Numbered from the stretch's first letter, positions 1-9,592 are shown. The stretch is DNA of 64,000 bases from Bacteroides cutis (GCF_900241005.1 NZ_OEST01000003.1:310001-374000); one strand, 5' to 3'. The notes: a model not told the origin generated them from the sequence alone. Made by a program: numbers and translations.

Positions 1-18
1 AATAATGTGTAAATAGCT

Positions 19-52
19 ACCGGAAAGTAAACTTGCTTTCCGGTTTTTTGTT
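19..52 (+). terminator. Rho-independent terminator of an upstream gene
   Basis: A 9-bp perfect stem (19-27 with 36-44, core ACCGGAAAG) with an 8-nt loop is followed by a T-rich run. It lies just after a possible stop codon (TAA at 10-12) of a rightward gene whose body is outside the window, so it probably ends that gene and insulates the aldolase gene downstream. The upstream gene cannot be identified from 12 bases. Confidence 0.75.
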
Positions 53-227
53 TTTGTAAATGAATACGTAAAAGATGAGTAAGGGACATGAAAATGAAAA
101 AGAGTTTGTAATATAGAGATTACAATATTCTGCTGATTATAGTCAATAGCTTTAAAATAGAATAGCGTTGACAGATAAATATAGATATTTTATTCTTTTC
201 CCGACCTTCTTTTTAAAGGATTATGCT

Positions 228-235
228 TACTTTTG
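228..235 (+). promoter_or_regulatory. -7 promoter element of the aldolase gene
   Basis: TACTTTTG fits the Bacteroides -7 consensus TAnnTTTG and lies 39 bp before the aldolase ATG. A clear TTTG -33 box at the usual 19-bp spacing is not seen; the region there is pyrimidine-rich. The position gives a leader of about 30 nt. Confidence 0.55.
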
Positions 236-274
236 CGTAGAATTTTTATTCACTAACAATAAACTTTAAACAAA

Positions 275-1279
275 ATGGTTAATTACAAAGATTTAGGCCT
301 TGTAAACACAAGAGAGATGTTTGCTCGTGCTATTAAAGGTGGATATGCAATCCCTGCATTCAACTTCAACAATATGGAACAAATGCAGGCTATCATTAAG
401 GCTGCCGTAGAGACAAAGTCTCCGGTTATCCTCCAAGTTTCTAAGGGTGCCCGTCAGTATGCTAATGCTACTTTGTTGCGTTACATGGCTCAGGGTGCTG
501 TAGAATATGCAAAAGAATTGGGTTGTAAACATCCTGAAATCGTTCTTCACCTTGACCATGGAGATACTTTTGAAACATGTAAAAGCTGTATCGACTCCGG
601 CTTTTCATCGGTAATGATCGACGGTTCACATCTTCCTTACGAAGAGAACGTTGCTTTGACTAAGAAGGTTGTTGACTATGCTCATCAATTTGATGTAACG
701 GTAGAGGGTGAACTTGGCGTGTTGGCCGGTGTAGAAGATGAAGTTTCTGCAGAACACCATACATATACCAATCCTGAAGAAGTGATTGACTTTGCTACTC
801 GTACAGGTTGCGATTCTTTGGCTATTTCTATCGGTACTTCTCACGGTGCATATAAGTTCAAACCGGAACAATGTCACGTAGACCCTGCTACCGGTCGTCT
901 GGTTCCTCCTCCATTGGAATTCGCTGTATTGGATGCTGTCATGGAGAAACTTCCGGGATTCCCCATCGTGCTTCACGGATCGTCTTCAGTTCCTCAGGAA
1001 GAAGTTGATACAATTAATAAGTATGGCGGTAAACTGGAGGCTGCTGTAGGTATTCCTGAAGAACAGTTGCGTAAGGCTGCTAAGTCTGCTGTTTGTAAGA
1101 TTAACATCGATTCAGACTCTCGTTTGGCTATGACTGCTGCTGTCCGTAAGGTATTTGCAGAGAAACCGGCTGAATTTGACCCGCGTAAGTATCTGGGTCC
1201 GGCTCGTGACAATATGGAGAAGCTGTATAAGCATAAAATCATCAACGTGCTTGGTTCAGATAATAAATTGGCTGAATAA
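275..1279 (+). CDS. fbaA: Class II fructose-bisphosphate aldolase
   Basis: Zinc-dependent aldolase that cleaves fructose 1,6-bisphosphate to dihydroxyacetone phosphate and glyceraldehyde 3-phosphate in glycolysis, and runs in reverse in gluconeogenesis; cytoplasmic. The 334-residue protein has the class II signatures: the metal-binding HLDHGD at residues 92-97, VEGELG at about 143-148, the H190 region (SIGTSHGAYK) and the H234 region (IVLHGSSS). Length fits the family. The ATG at 275 follows an A-rich leader and a good -7 promoter. It stands alone between two terminators, so it is probably monocistronic and strongly expressed. Aldolases of this subgroup can also act on related sugar bisphosphates, but the glycolytic role is the simplest reading. 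Confidence 0.97.
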   Translation: MVNYKDLGLVNTREMFARAIKGGYAIPAFNFNNMEQMQAIIKAAVETKSPVILQVSKGARQYANATLLRYMAQGAVEYAKELGCKHPEIVLHLDHGDTFETCKSCIDSGFSSVMIDGSHLPYEENVALTKKVVDYAHQFDVTVEGELGVLAGVEDEVSAEHHTYTNPEEVIDFATRTGCDSLAISIGTSHGAYKFKPEQCHVDPATGRLVPPPLEFAVLDAVMEKLPGFPIVLHGSSSVPQEEVDTINKYGGKLEAAVGIPEEQLRKAAKSAVCKINIDSDSRLAMTAAVRKVFAEKPAEFDPRKYLGPARDNMEKLYKHKIINVLGSDNKLAE

Positions 1280-1304
1280 GTTACCAGATTAAATTGAATA
1301 AAGT

Positions 1305-1342
1305 AGCCCCTGCAATAACCAGATATTGCAGGGGCTGTTTCT
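1305..1342. terminator. Terminator between convergent aldolase and amylase genes
   Basis: A perfect 12-bp inverted repeat (1305-1316 with 1325-1336, arm AGCCCCTGCAAT) with an 8-nt loop, followed by GTTTCTT on the + strand. It sits between the aldolase stop (1279) and the convergent amylase stop (1360), so it can serve both directions, better for the aldolase. Confidence 0.85.
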
Positions 1343-1359
1343 TATGAGTTAAGATACTA

Positions 1360-3210
1360 TTAAAGCTCGATTACTAGGGATTCCCGTGGTTGCATCTTCA
1401 ATTCTTTTCCAAAGGTGATTATTTGGCCACTTAGAATATCTTTTCCTTGTTTGGTATCTTTCAAAATTTCTTTGTAGAACTTCAGAGATACAGTGGTTGA
1501 AGTGTCTGTTCCATTGAGCATTACAAATACAGTTTTACCTTCGTATTGTCTGGCATAAGCATATACTCCGTTTTGTACCATAAATTGCGTCATACTGCCT
1601 TTGGCAATAACGTCATTACCTTTACGCCAATTCAAAAGAGTTTTGTAGAAGTTATAACAATCATTTTGTAATTTGCTACGTCCCGCAGCTGTAAAAACAG
1701 TCTCTTTATCGTCATCCCATCCACCGGGGAAGTCCTTGCGTACATAACCGTCACTTTTACTCTTTACACCGTTCATCATGATTTCCGTACCATAATAGAG
1801 TTGCGGAATACGACGGGTAGTAAGCAATAGGGTGGAGGCTTGTTTCAGCATTGGCAGATTATCACCGTCGCCAAGGAAACGGTCGGTGTCGTGGTTTTCG
1901 ATGAAGGCCAATACGGAAGCCGGGTTAGGATAGAGGAAATCGTATACAAAACTATTGTATACACGATCAAGTCCTTTGAACCAAGTTTCGGTCTGTTCGT
2001 TCTTGGCTGTATTGATTTTATCGAAAAAGCTGAAGTCCATTACGGTTTTCAGATTACTGTTCTTTGGGGCAGACAACTTAGAGTCTTTTTGCCACCAAGC
2101 TGTATAAGCCGGTTCGGTTACCCAGGTTTCGCCCACAGTATTATAATTAGGATATTCCTCATTCAATTCCTTCATCCAGTTACTCATGGCATCATAGTCG
2201 GCATATGGATATGTATCCATGCGGATACCATCTATATTGGCATATTCAATCCACCAGAAACTATTTTGGACAAGATAACGATATACATGCGGGTTCTTCT
2301 GGTTAAGGTCAGGCATAGCGGTAACAAACCAACCGTTATTCATTTGGTCAAAATCATACTTTGATGCATATGGATCTACATGTGGAGTCAATTTGAAAGA
2401 AGTCTGTACAAAGTTTGTTTCATGGTTAGGATTGTTAAACCAATCCTTACTCGGCATATCTTTTATCCAAATGTGGTCTACACCACAATGGTTGAAAATC
2501 ATATCCATTACAATTTTAATGTCACGGGCATGAGCTTTCTCTATCAGTAGTTTATATTCTTCATTGGTACCGAAGCGTGGGTCTACCTTGTAATAATCGG
2601 TAGTGGCATATCCATGGTAAGATCCTCCGCTCATATTATTTTCCAGTACCGGGGTAAACCAGAGAGCAGTGACACCAAGGTCTGTAAAATAGTCTAGATG
2701 CTTTTCAATACCGGCTAAGTCTCCACCATGGCGTGCATTAGGATTGTTACGATCCACCTTACTATCCATCATACCTTCAATATGGTCGTTTTCTGGATTA
2801 CCATTGGCAAAGCGGTCGGGCATTAACAGATAAAGTGCGTCGGATGCATCGAAACCTTTGTGTTCACATCCTTTCTTTGTGCGGATTTTCAACTCATATT
2901 CTTTGACCAGTTTCTTTTTACCTTGTGTAAAGGTCAATGTCATCTTACCCGGCTTTACGTCTTTGTCCAGTTTTAGATAGACCAACAGATAATTATCGCT
3001 TTCCAACTTGACGGTACTGCTCAAGAAGACACCGGGATAGTTAACAGATACCGAAGCATTGCCGATACCTTCACCATATACCATTAGTTGAAGCTCGGGA
3101 TTATGCATACCGGCATACCAAAACGGAGGGTCGATCTTGTTAATGTTTATGGCTGCATACGTGCTAAGAGAAAGTAGGAATACTCCTAGAATAAAAAATG
3201 ACTTTTTCAT
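1360..3210 (-). CDS. Exported GH13 alpha-amylase / neopullulanase (SusA-like)
   Basis: Glycoside hydrolase family 13 enzyme predicted to cut alpha-1,4 (and perhaps 1,6) glucans or cyclodextrins in the periplasm. It is 616 residues long, close to the neopullulanase SusA. Residues 1-19 form a signal peptide, 20-110 a cyclomaltodextrinase-type N-terminal beta domain, about 120-520 the TIM barrel, and the end an all-beta C domain. The catalytic triad is visible: nucleophile D332 in GIRMDTYPY, acid/base E361 in VGETWV and transition-state aspartate D441 in IENHDTDR. Unlike susA it is not next to susB or susCDEFG, so it is an isolated periplasmic amylase and its regulation by a SusR-like protein is not evident. 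Substrate within the neopullulanase/cyclomaltodextrinase group is inferred. Confidence 0.93.
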   Translation of the reverse strand: MKKSFFILGVFLLSLSTYAAININKIDPPFWYAGMHNPELQLMVYGEGIGNASVSVNYPGVFLSSTVKLESDNYLLVYLKLDKDVKPGKMTLTFTQGKKKLVKEYELKIRTKKGCEHKGFDASDALYLLMPDRFANGNPENDHIEGMMDSKVDRNNPNARHGGDLAGIEKHLDYFTDLGVTALWFTPVLENNMSGGSYHGYATTDYYKVDPRFGTNEEYKLLIEKAHARDIKIVMDMIFNHCGVDHIWIKDMPSKDWFNNPNHETNFVQTSFKLTPHVDPYASKYDFDQMNNGWFVTAMPDLNQKNPHVYRYLVQNSFWWIEYANIDGIRMDTYPYADYDAMSNWMKELNEEYPNYNTVGETWVTEPAYTAWWQKDSKLSAPKNSNLKTVMDFSFFDKINTAKNEQTETWFKGLDRVYNSFVYDFLYPNPASVLAFIENHDTDRFLGDGDNLPMLKQASTLLLTTRRIPQLYYGTEIMMNGVKSKSDGYVRKDFPGGWDDDKETVFTAAGRSKLQNDCYNFYKTLLNWRKGNDVIAKGSMTQFMVQNGVYAYARQYEGKTVFVMLNGTDTSTTVSLKFYKEILKDTKQGKDILSGQIITFGKELKMQPRESLVIEL

Positions 3211-3244
3211 GATAGTAACTTTTCGGTTATTTATTTCGTACTAA

Positions 3245-3282
3245 TGTAAAACAAATAACGGAGAAAGTTGAACCTTCTCCGT
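3245..3282 (-). terminator. Terminator after the TPR gene
   Basis: An 8-bp stem (3258-3265 with 3275-3282, arm ACGGAGAA) with a 9-nt loop; read leftward it is followed by TTATTTGTTTT. It follows the TPR gene stop at 3318 and separates it from the amylase gene. Confidence 0.7.
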
Positions 3283-3317
3283 CATAATCATTTATATACT
3301 TTATGCAAACGTTTTCA

Positions 3318-4670
3318 CTATCTGTTGGTAGTTTTAAGATTATTTTTTTTCTCAGGTACTTTACCCTTGAAGAAGTCTTCTGTTTTTTTATGTTCCCTGA
3401 TATCTTTTAACCAGGCTTCTGCGGCATTATAATAATTGGTTGTGCATAGAATGACATTTCCTGCATCATCTGTTTCAGGTTCCTGTTCTTTGTTCTGTAA
3501 AGAACGTGTTTTTAAGAAGGCTTCCAGGCTGCGTATAGCATTTGGAGTATCTTTTAAGCTATAATAGTAGACAAAAGCAAGGTCGTAAAGCAGTTTATGA
3601 TTGTTCCGGTCATATTTTTCATAACGTTCTTTAATGGATTGTATCTGCTCTTTAAACATGAACGCCATTTTATAGCAGTCTGTCATTCCTATATAAAGTC
3701 GTATCATACTACTATCCTTAGGTACGGAAAGTTCTATGGCATCTTGCAGATAAGCGACCCCTTGTTCCTTCCATGATGTTTTGGCGCAAGAGCGTCCCAG
3801 ATAATATAATAGATTGACATTTTGAGGGTCATATTTTCTGGCTATCTCTAACATGTCATGTGCACCATAATAGTTCTCTTTTGCATAATAACTGATACCT
3901 AAGTAATAACAGGTATGGAATGAACTGTCTCCTTGGTTTACTAGATATTCATAGCGTTGTATAGCGGTAGAGTAGTCTTTTTTCAAACAGTAAGCCAGCG
4001 CATTTTGACGGTTTACAGCAATATTTGTAGAGTCTATCTTTCGGTATTTTTCAGTAGTTTCGATTGCTTCATCATAATATTTCCCTCCTATAAAGAGACT
4101 ACCTAGTTTGGCTGCTGATAGAAAATCATCCGGATATTTTTCTTGAATGATTGAGTAGCAACCTGCAGCTGGAAGTGGCTGATTGGTTCCCTCAAAACTT
4201 TGTGCCTGTAAATGTAGTGCGATGGCAGAACTGTCTTTTTCGGTTAATAAACTACTTTCTCCCAATGCTTCCTGATATTTTTGTAAATTTAGCAATAAGT
4301 TGATATATTGAATACGTGTATATTTGTTGTCAGGGTTCAGGATGAGTGCTTTTTGGTAATAATCCAATGCTTGATTTTGTTTAGCCAGGCTTTTATAACA
4401 TTCGGCTACCTCAATGTATGCACGTGGATTTAAAGAGTCCTGTACTACTATTTTTCGAAATACTTCAAGTGCTTCCAAGTTGTTGCCCAATCCTTTGAGG
4501 GCTCTCCCTTTTTGGTAAAGCAAAGGGATGGTAGGCTCTTCTTGATTAATAAGTGATAAGGCGGTTTCGTAATCGTAGTTTACCATTGCATCTTGAATTG
4601 GGTTTGTGTTTTGTGCTATCAGGAAAGAACAGCAAACACATAATCCTAGAGAGATAAAAAGTTTTTTCAT
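3318..4670 (-). CDS. Exported tetratricopeptide-repeat protein
   Basis: A 450-residue protein with an N-terminal signal peptide (about 1-19, ending ...FLIAQ) followed by consecutive TPR helices through most of its length, for example NPRAYIEVAECYKSLAKQN and the repeats near residues 90-120, 200-260 and 280-300. TPR arrays act as protein-interaction scaffolds, here in the periplasm or at an envelope surface. The C-terminal 30 residues are charged and Lys-rich. It has its own terminator and sits between two unrelated units, so its partner is not shown by context. Function beyond scaffolding is unknown. Confidence 0.85.
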   Translation of the reverse strand: MKKLFISLGLCVCCSFLIAQNTNPIQDAMVNYDYETALSLINQEEPTIPLLYQKGRALKGLGNNLEALEVFRKIVVQDSLNPRAYIEVAECYKSLAKQNQALDYYQKALILNPDNKYTRIQYINLLLNLQKYQEALGESSLLTEKDSSAIALHLQAQSFEGTNQPLPAAGCYSIIQEKYPDDFLSAAKLGSLFIGGKYYDEAIETTEKYRKIDSTNIAVNRQNALAYCLKKDYSTAIQRYEYLVNQGDSSFHTCYYLGISYYAKENYYGAHDMLEIARKYDPQNVNLLYYLGRSCAKTSWKEQGVAYLQDAIELSVPKDSSMIRLYIGMTDCYKMAFMFKEQIQSIKERYEKYDRNNHKLLYDLAFVYYYSLKDTPNAIRSLEAFLKTRSLQNKEQEPETDDAGNVILCTTNYYNAAEAWLKDIREHKKTEDFFKGKVPEKKNNLKTTNR

Positions 4671-4765
4671 GCCATATAAACTTTAATGAATTGCTAATAT
4701 GGGTGCAAGTTACTAAAAAGAATGTGTTTACGAAATTATCGTAGGTATTTTTAAATAGATTAACG

Positions 4766-4803
4766 GATAAAAAAACGCTCTTCCATAATAGAAGAGCGTT
4801 TCA
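4766..4803 (-). terminator. Terminator of the methylmalonyl-CoA decarboxylase operon
   Basis: A 10-bp stem (4774-4783 with 4791-4800, arm AACGCTCTTC) and 7-nt loop; read leftward it ends in a run of seven T. It lies 30 bp past the stop of the last operon gene. Confidence 0.9.
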
Positions 4804-4830
4804 TATTGAGATTTTTTAATTCAGAATGAA

Positions 4831-6000
4831 TTACATCAAGAATCCTAGCAAAATACCGGCGGCTACTGCAGAACCGATAACACCTGCTACATTTGGACCC
4901 ATAGCATGCATCAACAGATAGTTTGTCGGATCATATTCCAAACCTACTATCTGAGAGATACGTGCGGAATCGGGTACGGCGGATACACCGGCATTACCAA
5001 TTAATGGATTAATCTTGTTACCTTTCTTCAGGAAGATGTTGAATATCTTCACGAAGAGTACACCGGAAGCTGTAGCAACGATGAACGAGAAGGCACCCAA
5101 ACCGAAAATCCATAATGAATCTGTAGTCAAGAATTCAGATGCTTGGGTCGAAGCACCTACTGTAAGACCTAGCAAAATTGTGATTGTATCAATTAGTGGA
5201 CCACTGGCTGTATTTGCTAAACGACGGGTTACACCACTTTCTTTCAGTAAATTACCAAAGAATAACATACCAAGCAAGGGCAAACCGGACGGAACGAGAA
5301 AACAGGTGAGTAACAAACCGATTATCGGGAACATTACTTTTTCTGTATGAGAAACAACACGCGGCGGTTTCATACGAATAAGGCGTTCGTGCTTGGTGGT
5401 GAGCAGACGCATGATAGGAGGTTGTATCACTGGTACCAGGGCCATATATGAGTAAGCCGATACCGCGATGGCCCCCATCAGATTAGGAGCTAACTTAGAT
5501 GAAAGGAAGATAGCTGTTGGACCGTCGGCACCACCGATGATACCGATAGCACCGGCTTGCATCGGATCGAACCCGATAGCCAAAGCTGTCATGTAAGCAC
5601 CGAAAATACCAAACTGTGCGGCTGCACCGATCAACATCAATTTGGGATTCGATATCAATGCGGAGAAATCCGTCATGGCACCGATACCCAAAAAAATGAG
5701 TGGAGGATACCAACCGGAAGTCACTCCTTGATATAAAATGTTGAGTACAGACCCTTCTTCATAGATACCAACTTTTAATCCGGCGTCCATATTGAAAGGA
5801 ATATTGCCGATCAACATACCGAAACCGATCGGAATCAATAACATCGGTTCAAATTCCTTGGCAACTGCCAAGTATATGAAAAACAAACCTACCAGAAGCA
5901 TTATCACGTGTCCGCCTGTTGCATTGGCAAAGCCCGTATAGGTCCAAAAGTCGGCAAGGTTGTTTCCTAAAAATGTGATAAATTCTCCCATATTATTCAA
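4831..6000 (-). CDS. mmdB: Sodium-pumping decarboxylase beta subunit (OadB/MmdB/GcdB family)
   Basis: Integral membrane subunit that decarboxylates carboxybiotin and couples this to Na+ export. At 389 residues and about ten hydrophobic segments it has the family's normal form, including the conserved GGADGPTAIFLSSKLAP region whose aspartate is needed for Na+ binding in Klebsiella OadB, and the C-terminal GNAGVSAVPDSARIS and MGPNVAGVIGSAVAAG stretches. Last gene of the five-gene leftward operon; its start overlaps the biotin-carrier stop by 8 bp. A second ATG three codons in (MNNM) lies just after that stop and is an equally good start. With the neighbouring carboxyltransferase and epimerase, methylmalonyl-CoA is the expected substrate rather than oxaloacetate. 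Confidence 0.95.
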   Translation of the reverse strand: MNNMGEFITFLGNNLADFWTYTGFANATGGHVIMLLVGLFFIYLAVAKEFEPMLLIPIGFGMLIGNIPFNMDAGLKVGIYEEGSVLNILYQGVTSGWYPPLIFLGIGAMTDFSALISNPKLMLIGAAAQFGIFGAYMTALAIGFDPMQAGAIGIIGGADGPTAIFLSSKLAPNLMGAIAVSAYSYMALVPVIQPPIMRLLTTKHERLIRMKPPRVVSHTEKVMFPIIGLLLTCFLVPSGLPLLGMLFFGNLLKESGVTRRLANTASGPLIDTITILLGLTVGASTQASEFLTTDSLWIFGLGAFSFIVATASGVLFVKIFNIFLKKGNKINPLIGNAGVSAVPDSARISQIVGLEYDPTNYLLMHAMGPNVAGVIGSAVAAGILLGFLM

Positions 6001-6427
6001 TAATTACGAGGTCGGTACCTTCGAGAACAGAATCTCCTTTATTAACATTGATGGCGGTAATCTTTCCGTCTTTATCGGCATTGATGTTGTTTTCCATTTT
6101 CATGGCTTCCAGAATGATGATGACCTGACCTTTTTTCACGGTATCACCGACATTAACCTTGATATCAAGGATAACACCTGGCAATGGAGACTTCACACCA
6201 GATTTTCCGGTAGAGGCTGTAGCCGGTTTTACTACCGAAGTTGGAGGTACTGCCGGAGCTGTAACCGCTGGACGTACCACAGGTTTAACAACTACTTTAG
6301 GAGCTTTTTCCATTTCAACATTATAAGGAGTACCGTTCACTTCTACGTGAGCGATATTGTCTTCAATATCTCCAATGGTAACCTTATATACGTTACCGTT
6401 AATTTTATATTTATATTCTTTCATCAT
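5993..6427 (-). CDS. mmdC: Biotin carboxyl carrier subunit of the decarboxylase
   Basis: Carries CO2 on biotin from the carboxyltransferase to the membrane beta subunit. The 144-residue protein has a short N-terminal domain (1-42), a flexible Pro/Ala/Val-rich linker (about 43-75) and a C-terminal biotinyl domain (78-144) with the EAMKMENN motif, biotin-accepting lysine K110. The two starting Met codons are adjacent; either could be used. Lies 21 bp downstream of the OadG-like gene and overlaps the beta-subunit gene, which fits coupled translation of a fixed-ratio complex. Confidence 0.95.
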   Translation of the reverse strand: MMKEYKYKINGNVYKVTIGDIEDNIAHVEVNGTPYNVEMEKAPKVVVKPVVRPAVTAPAVPPTSVVKPATASTGKSGVKSPLPGVILDIKVNVGDTVKKGQVIIILEAMKMENNINADKDGKITAINVNKGDSVLEGTDLVIIE

Positions 6428-6448
6428 TTTATTTTTTAAAGGGTGACT

Positions 6449-7381
6449 TTACTTTCTCTGAGGAGTTTCACGCAATGTGTAAATTTTGGAACTCCATGGT
6501 GAATAGCTACGTTTTACACGAGTAATAGTAAGGACTGTGTCTTCCACATCGTGTACATTGCTTTGCATCTCGTGCATAGCCATTGCAATGGCGGCAAATA
6601 CTTCACCCGGAGCTTCTCCTAATTGTTTCTCTTTGGCTTCTTGTTTATTAGTGATACCTTTTACTCTCATGGCGTTACGCTTACTGAGGTTGACAGATAT
6701 TTTACCCACAATTTTGAAAGAGATATAAAGAAGAATCAATCCGCAGAATACTACACTCATGGCAGAGATAGCCATACCAATCCCGGCACTGTCATGTTCC
6801 TCAAACTTTTCCATCTTGGCATTACTGTTGATGGTTTGGTTGTTGGTACTTGGGGTAACGTATTTGTCAGCACTTTCTCCTTTTACTTCCCATTCTTCGG
6901 ATGCGTCACTGATACGGGCATAAGACTGATTAGCTTTTAATAAGCCGACAGGTACTGTTATCTGGTCAAGCAATTTTTTACCGGAGTCATACAAACCAAT
7001 CCAGTTGGCATTCAAAGTATCTAACTTGAAATTGGTATGGAAAGTTCCACGATTAGGTTCCTCGTCAGCCCAGAACAATGCATGCTGACGGGGTTTTATC
7101 AATGTCAGTACGTCACCTTTCGGGATGAAATATGTAGCGGTATCACCAGGTTGACTACTGAACTTCAAATAGCAGCCTGCAAGGTCGGCACTACCATACG
7201 ATTTATTGAATATTTCAATCCATGCGCTGTGTACACCGTAGTCATCCTGAAAGTTACTTTCATTATCGATTAGCACTTCATTCAACAACAGTTTGGCGTT
7301 CGATTTCTTTTCTCCACAAGAAGAACAGAACCCCAACACTAGCATCAATGAAAGGAATATTCCAATTTTTGTTTTATTCAT
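6449..7381 (-). CDS. Lipoprotein lamin-tail domain fused to OadG-type gamma subunit
   Basis: The 310-residue protein starts with a lipoprotein signal (lipobox around LGFCSSC, residues 17-22). Residues about 30-180 resemble a lamin-tail domain, a beta sandwich (LLLNEVLIDNES..., IEIFNKS.., LAGCYLKFS). A transmembrane helix follows (about 200-225) and then a cytoplasmic tail of the OadG type, whose job in classical enzymes is to anchor and assemble the alpha and beta subunits and aid Zn binding. Position between the carboxyltransferase and biotin-carrier genes supports the gamma role. Classical OadG is about 80 residues with only a few residues outside the membrane; here a large exported domain has been added. 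A lipid anchor plus a TM helix would tether both ends of the exported domain; if the signal is instead cut by signal peptidase I, only the helix anchors it. Confidence 0.85.
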   Translation of the reverse strand: MNKTKIGIFLSLMLVLGFCSSCGEKKSNAKLLLNEVLIDNESNFQDDYGVHSAWIEIFNKSYGSADLAGCYLKFSSQPGDTATYFIPKGDVLTLIKPRQHALFWADEEPNRGTFHTNFKLDTLNANWIGLYDSGKKLLDQITVPVGLLKANQSYARISDASEEWEVKGESADKYVTPSTNNQTINSNAKMEKFEEHDSAGIGMAISAMSVVFCGLILLYISFKIVGKISVNLSKRNAMRVKGITNKQEAKEKQLGEAPGEVFAAIAMAMHEMQSNVHDVEDTVLTITRVKRSYSPWSSKIYTLRETPQRK

Positions 7382-7398
7382 AAATTTAAGTTTTTGAA

Positions 7399-8952
7399 TT
7401 AAAGAGGAATATTTCCGTGCTTTTTAGCCGGGTTAGTCAGTTTCTTGGTTTGTAGTTGTTGCAAGGCACGAATGATACGGAAACGTGTATTACGTGGTTC
7501 AATGACATCATCAATATAACCATATTTAGCCGCATTGTAAGGATTAGCGAACAGCTTAGTGTATTCGGCCTCTTTTTCTGCCAAAAACTGAGCTGGATTT
7601 TCTTGCTCTTTGGCTTCACGTGCGTACAGAACTTCTACAGCGCCTGCACCACCCATAACAGCTATTTCAGCAGTAGGCCATGCATAGTTCATGTCGCCAC
7701 GGAGTTGCTTACAGCTCATCACGATGTGTGAACCACCGTAGGACTTGCGTAAAGTGATAGTAACTTTAGGTACGGTAGCTTCACCGTAAGCATACAACAA
7801 TTTGGCACCGTGCAGAATAACACCATTATATTCCTGACCTGTTCCCGGAAGGAATCCTGGTACATCTACCAATGACACAATAGGAATATTGAAAGCATCG
7901 CAAAAACGAACAAAACGTGCACCTTTACGTGATGCATTACTGTCCAAAACACCTGCCAAATATTTAGGCTGGTTGGCTACAATACCCACGGACTGACCGT
8001 TGAAACGTGCAAAACCAATAATAATGTTTTTGGAATAATCTTTCTGGATTTCGAGGAATTCACCGTTGTCTACGATAGCGCCAATAACTTCGTACATATC
8101 GTAAGGCTTATTCGGGTTATCAGGAATAATATCGTTCAGAGAATCTTCTAAACGATCAATTGGGTCTGTACAATCTGTGTATGGAGCCTCTTCTAGGTTG
8201 TTTTGTGGAATGTAACCCAACAACTTACGGATAAGTGCTAAACCTTCTTCTTCGGTTTGAGCTGTAAAATGAGTGACACCTGATTTTGTAGAGTGAACGC
8301 TTGCACCACCCAGGTTTTCTTGGCTGACGTCTTCACCCGTTACAGTTTTCACAACTTTTGGGCCTGTGAGGAACATGTAAGAAGTTCCTTCCATCATCAA
8401 TGTGAAATCAGTCAAAGCTGGAGAATAAACGGCACCACCGGCACAAGGACCAAATATACCAGAGATTTGCGGAATAACACCTGAAGCAAGAATGTTACGT
8501 TGGAAAATCTCGGCATAACCAGCTAAAGCATTGATACCCTCCTGGATGCGTGCACCACCTGAATCATTTAATCCAATACAAGGCGCTCCCATCTTCATGG
8601 CTTTGTCCATAATATGGCAAATCTTCAGGGACATGGTTTCTGACAAAGAACCAGCAGATACAGTGAAGTCTTGAGCAAAAATGTAAACCAGACGTCCTCC
8701 GATAGTACCGCATCCGGTAACCACACCATCACCGGGATAGTGTTTCTTTTCCATTCCAAAGTTTGTACACCTATGTTCAACGAACATATCCATTTCTTCA
8801 AAACTACCTTCGTCAAGAAGCATAGCTATACGTTCGCGAGCTGTATATTTTCCTTTCTCGTGTTGCTTGGCTATCGCTTTTTCACCACCACCCAGACGTG
8901 CTGCCGTACGGCGGTCTATAAGCTCTTTAATTTTCTCAAGTTGATTACTCAT
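7399..8952 (-). CDS. mmdA: Acyl-CoA carboxyltransferase, methylmalonyl-CoA decarboxylase alpha subunit
   Basis: Moves the carboxyl group of (S)-methylmalonyl-CoA to enzyme-bound biotin, giving propionyl-CoA. The 517-residue protein has both halves of the carboxyltransferase fold, with the oxyanion-hole glycine motifs ([10 protein letters not shown] and [17 protein letters not shown] in the N half; [13 protein letters not shown] and [10 protein letters not shown] in the C half). Length is typical of MmdA/PccB. Biotin-carrier, beta and gamma genes follow and the epimerase precedes it at a 52-bp gap, so a sodium-pumping decarboxylase is more likely than an ATP-driven propionyl-CoA carboxylase: no biotin carboxylase gene is nearby. 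Confidence 0.95.
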   Translation of the reverse strand: MSNQLEKIKELIDRRTAARLGGGEKAIAKQHEKGKYTARERIAMLLDEGSFEEMDMFVEHRCTNFGMEKKHYPGDGVVTGCGTIGGRLVYIFAQDFTVSAGSLSETMSLKICHIMDKAMKMGAPCIGLNDSGGARIQEGINALAGYAEIFQRNILASGVIPQISGIFGPCAGGAVYSPALTDFTLMMEGTSYMFLTGPKVVKTVTGEDVSQENLGGASVHSTKSGVTHFTAQTEEEGLALIRKLLGYIPQNNLEEAPYTDCTDPIDRLEDSLNDIIPDNPNKPYDMYEVIGAIVDNGEFLEIQKDYSKNIIIGFARFNGQSVGIVANQPKYLAGVLDSNASRKGARFVRFCDAFNIPIVSLVDVPGFLPGTGQEYNGVILHGAKLLYAYGEATVPKVTITLRKSYGGSHIVMSCKQLRGDMNYAWPTAEIAVMGGAGAVEVLYAREAKEQENPAQFLAEKEAEYTKLFANPYNAAKYGYIDDVIEPRNTRFRIIRALQQLQTKKLTNPAKKHGNIPL

Positions 8953-9004
8953 CTTATTATTTCCGATTTAATTATTAACTATTCCGATTAATATTACCTG
9001 TCGT

Positions 9005-9418
9005 TTACGGCTTTTCGCAAAGTTCAGTCAATACACCCAAAGTTGATTTAGGATGTAAGAAAGCGATGTTTAAACCCTCGGCACCTTTACGAGGTGCTTT
9101 ATCAATGAGGCGTATACCTTTTTCTTCCACTTCAACAAGCGCATTGGCTACTCCATCTTCCACAGCGAATGCCAGATGGTGCATACCACCGTTACCATTG
9201 TTTTTTTCGATAAATTTGGCAATGGTGCTTTCGGGAGAAGTCGGTTCCAGCAACTCGATCTTTACGTCACCCACTTTCAGAAAAGCGGTTTTTACTTTTT
9301 GATCCTCTACAGTTTCAATGTTGTAGCATTTCAAGCCTAATACGTTTTCGTAGTATGGCAGAGCCTCTTCAATGCTTTTTACGGCAATGCCCAAATGTTC
9401 AATGTGTGAAATCTTCAT
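9005..9418 (-). CDS. mce: Methylmalonyl-CoA epimerase
   Basis: Interconverts (R)- and (S)-methylmalonyl-CoA, feeding the product of methylmalonyl-CoA mutase to the decarboxylase encoded downstream. The 137-residue glyoxalase/VOC-fold protein shows the paired beta-alpha-beta modules and the metal ligands expected of the family (IEHLGIAV near the N-terminus, GMHHLAFAVED in the middle, and a Glu near the C-terminus). First gene of the five-gene leftward operon. The mutase itself is not in the window. Confidence 0.95.
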   Translation of the reverse strand: MKISHIEHLGIAVKSIEEALPYYENVLGLKCYNIETVEDQKVKTAFLKVGDVKIELLEPTSPESTIAKFIEKNNGNGGMHHLAFAVEDGVANALVEVEEKGIRLIDKAPRKGAEGLNIAFLHPKSTLGVLTELCEKP

Positions 9419-9592
9419 AACTTTATTTATTAATGTTGGTATCGTCTTTCATGCCAAAATATAAAATCGTACAAAATAAGGTATTTCTAATTAAATAAAG
9501 AAATTTTTCGTCAATTAAATGTGCTGTAATTTGTCTGTCTTTCATTGTGGACATTTCGTGTTTATGTAGGCAATACTTTTTAGAATAAACAG

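Noticed and set aside
1360..3210. Membership of the amylase in a Sus polysaccharide utilisation locus
   Set aside because: No susC, susD, susB or susR genes are adjacent; neighbours are the aldolase and a TPR protein.
7399..8952. Naming the carboxyltransferase a propionyl-CoA carboxylase beta subunit
   Set aside because: There is no biotin carboxylase gene nearby, while an OadB-type pump and OadG-like subunit are in the same operon.
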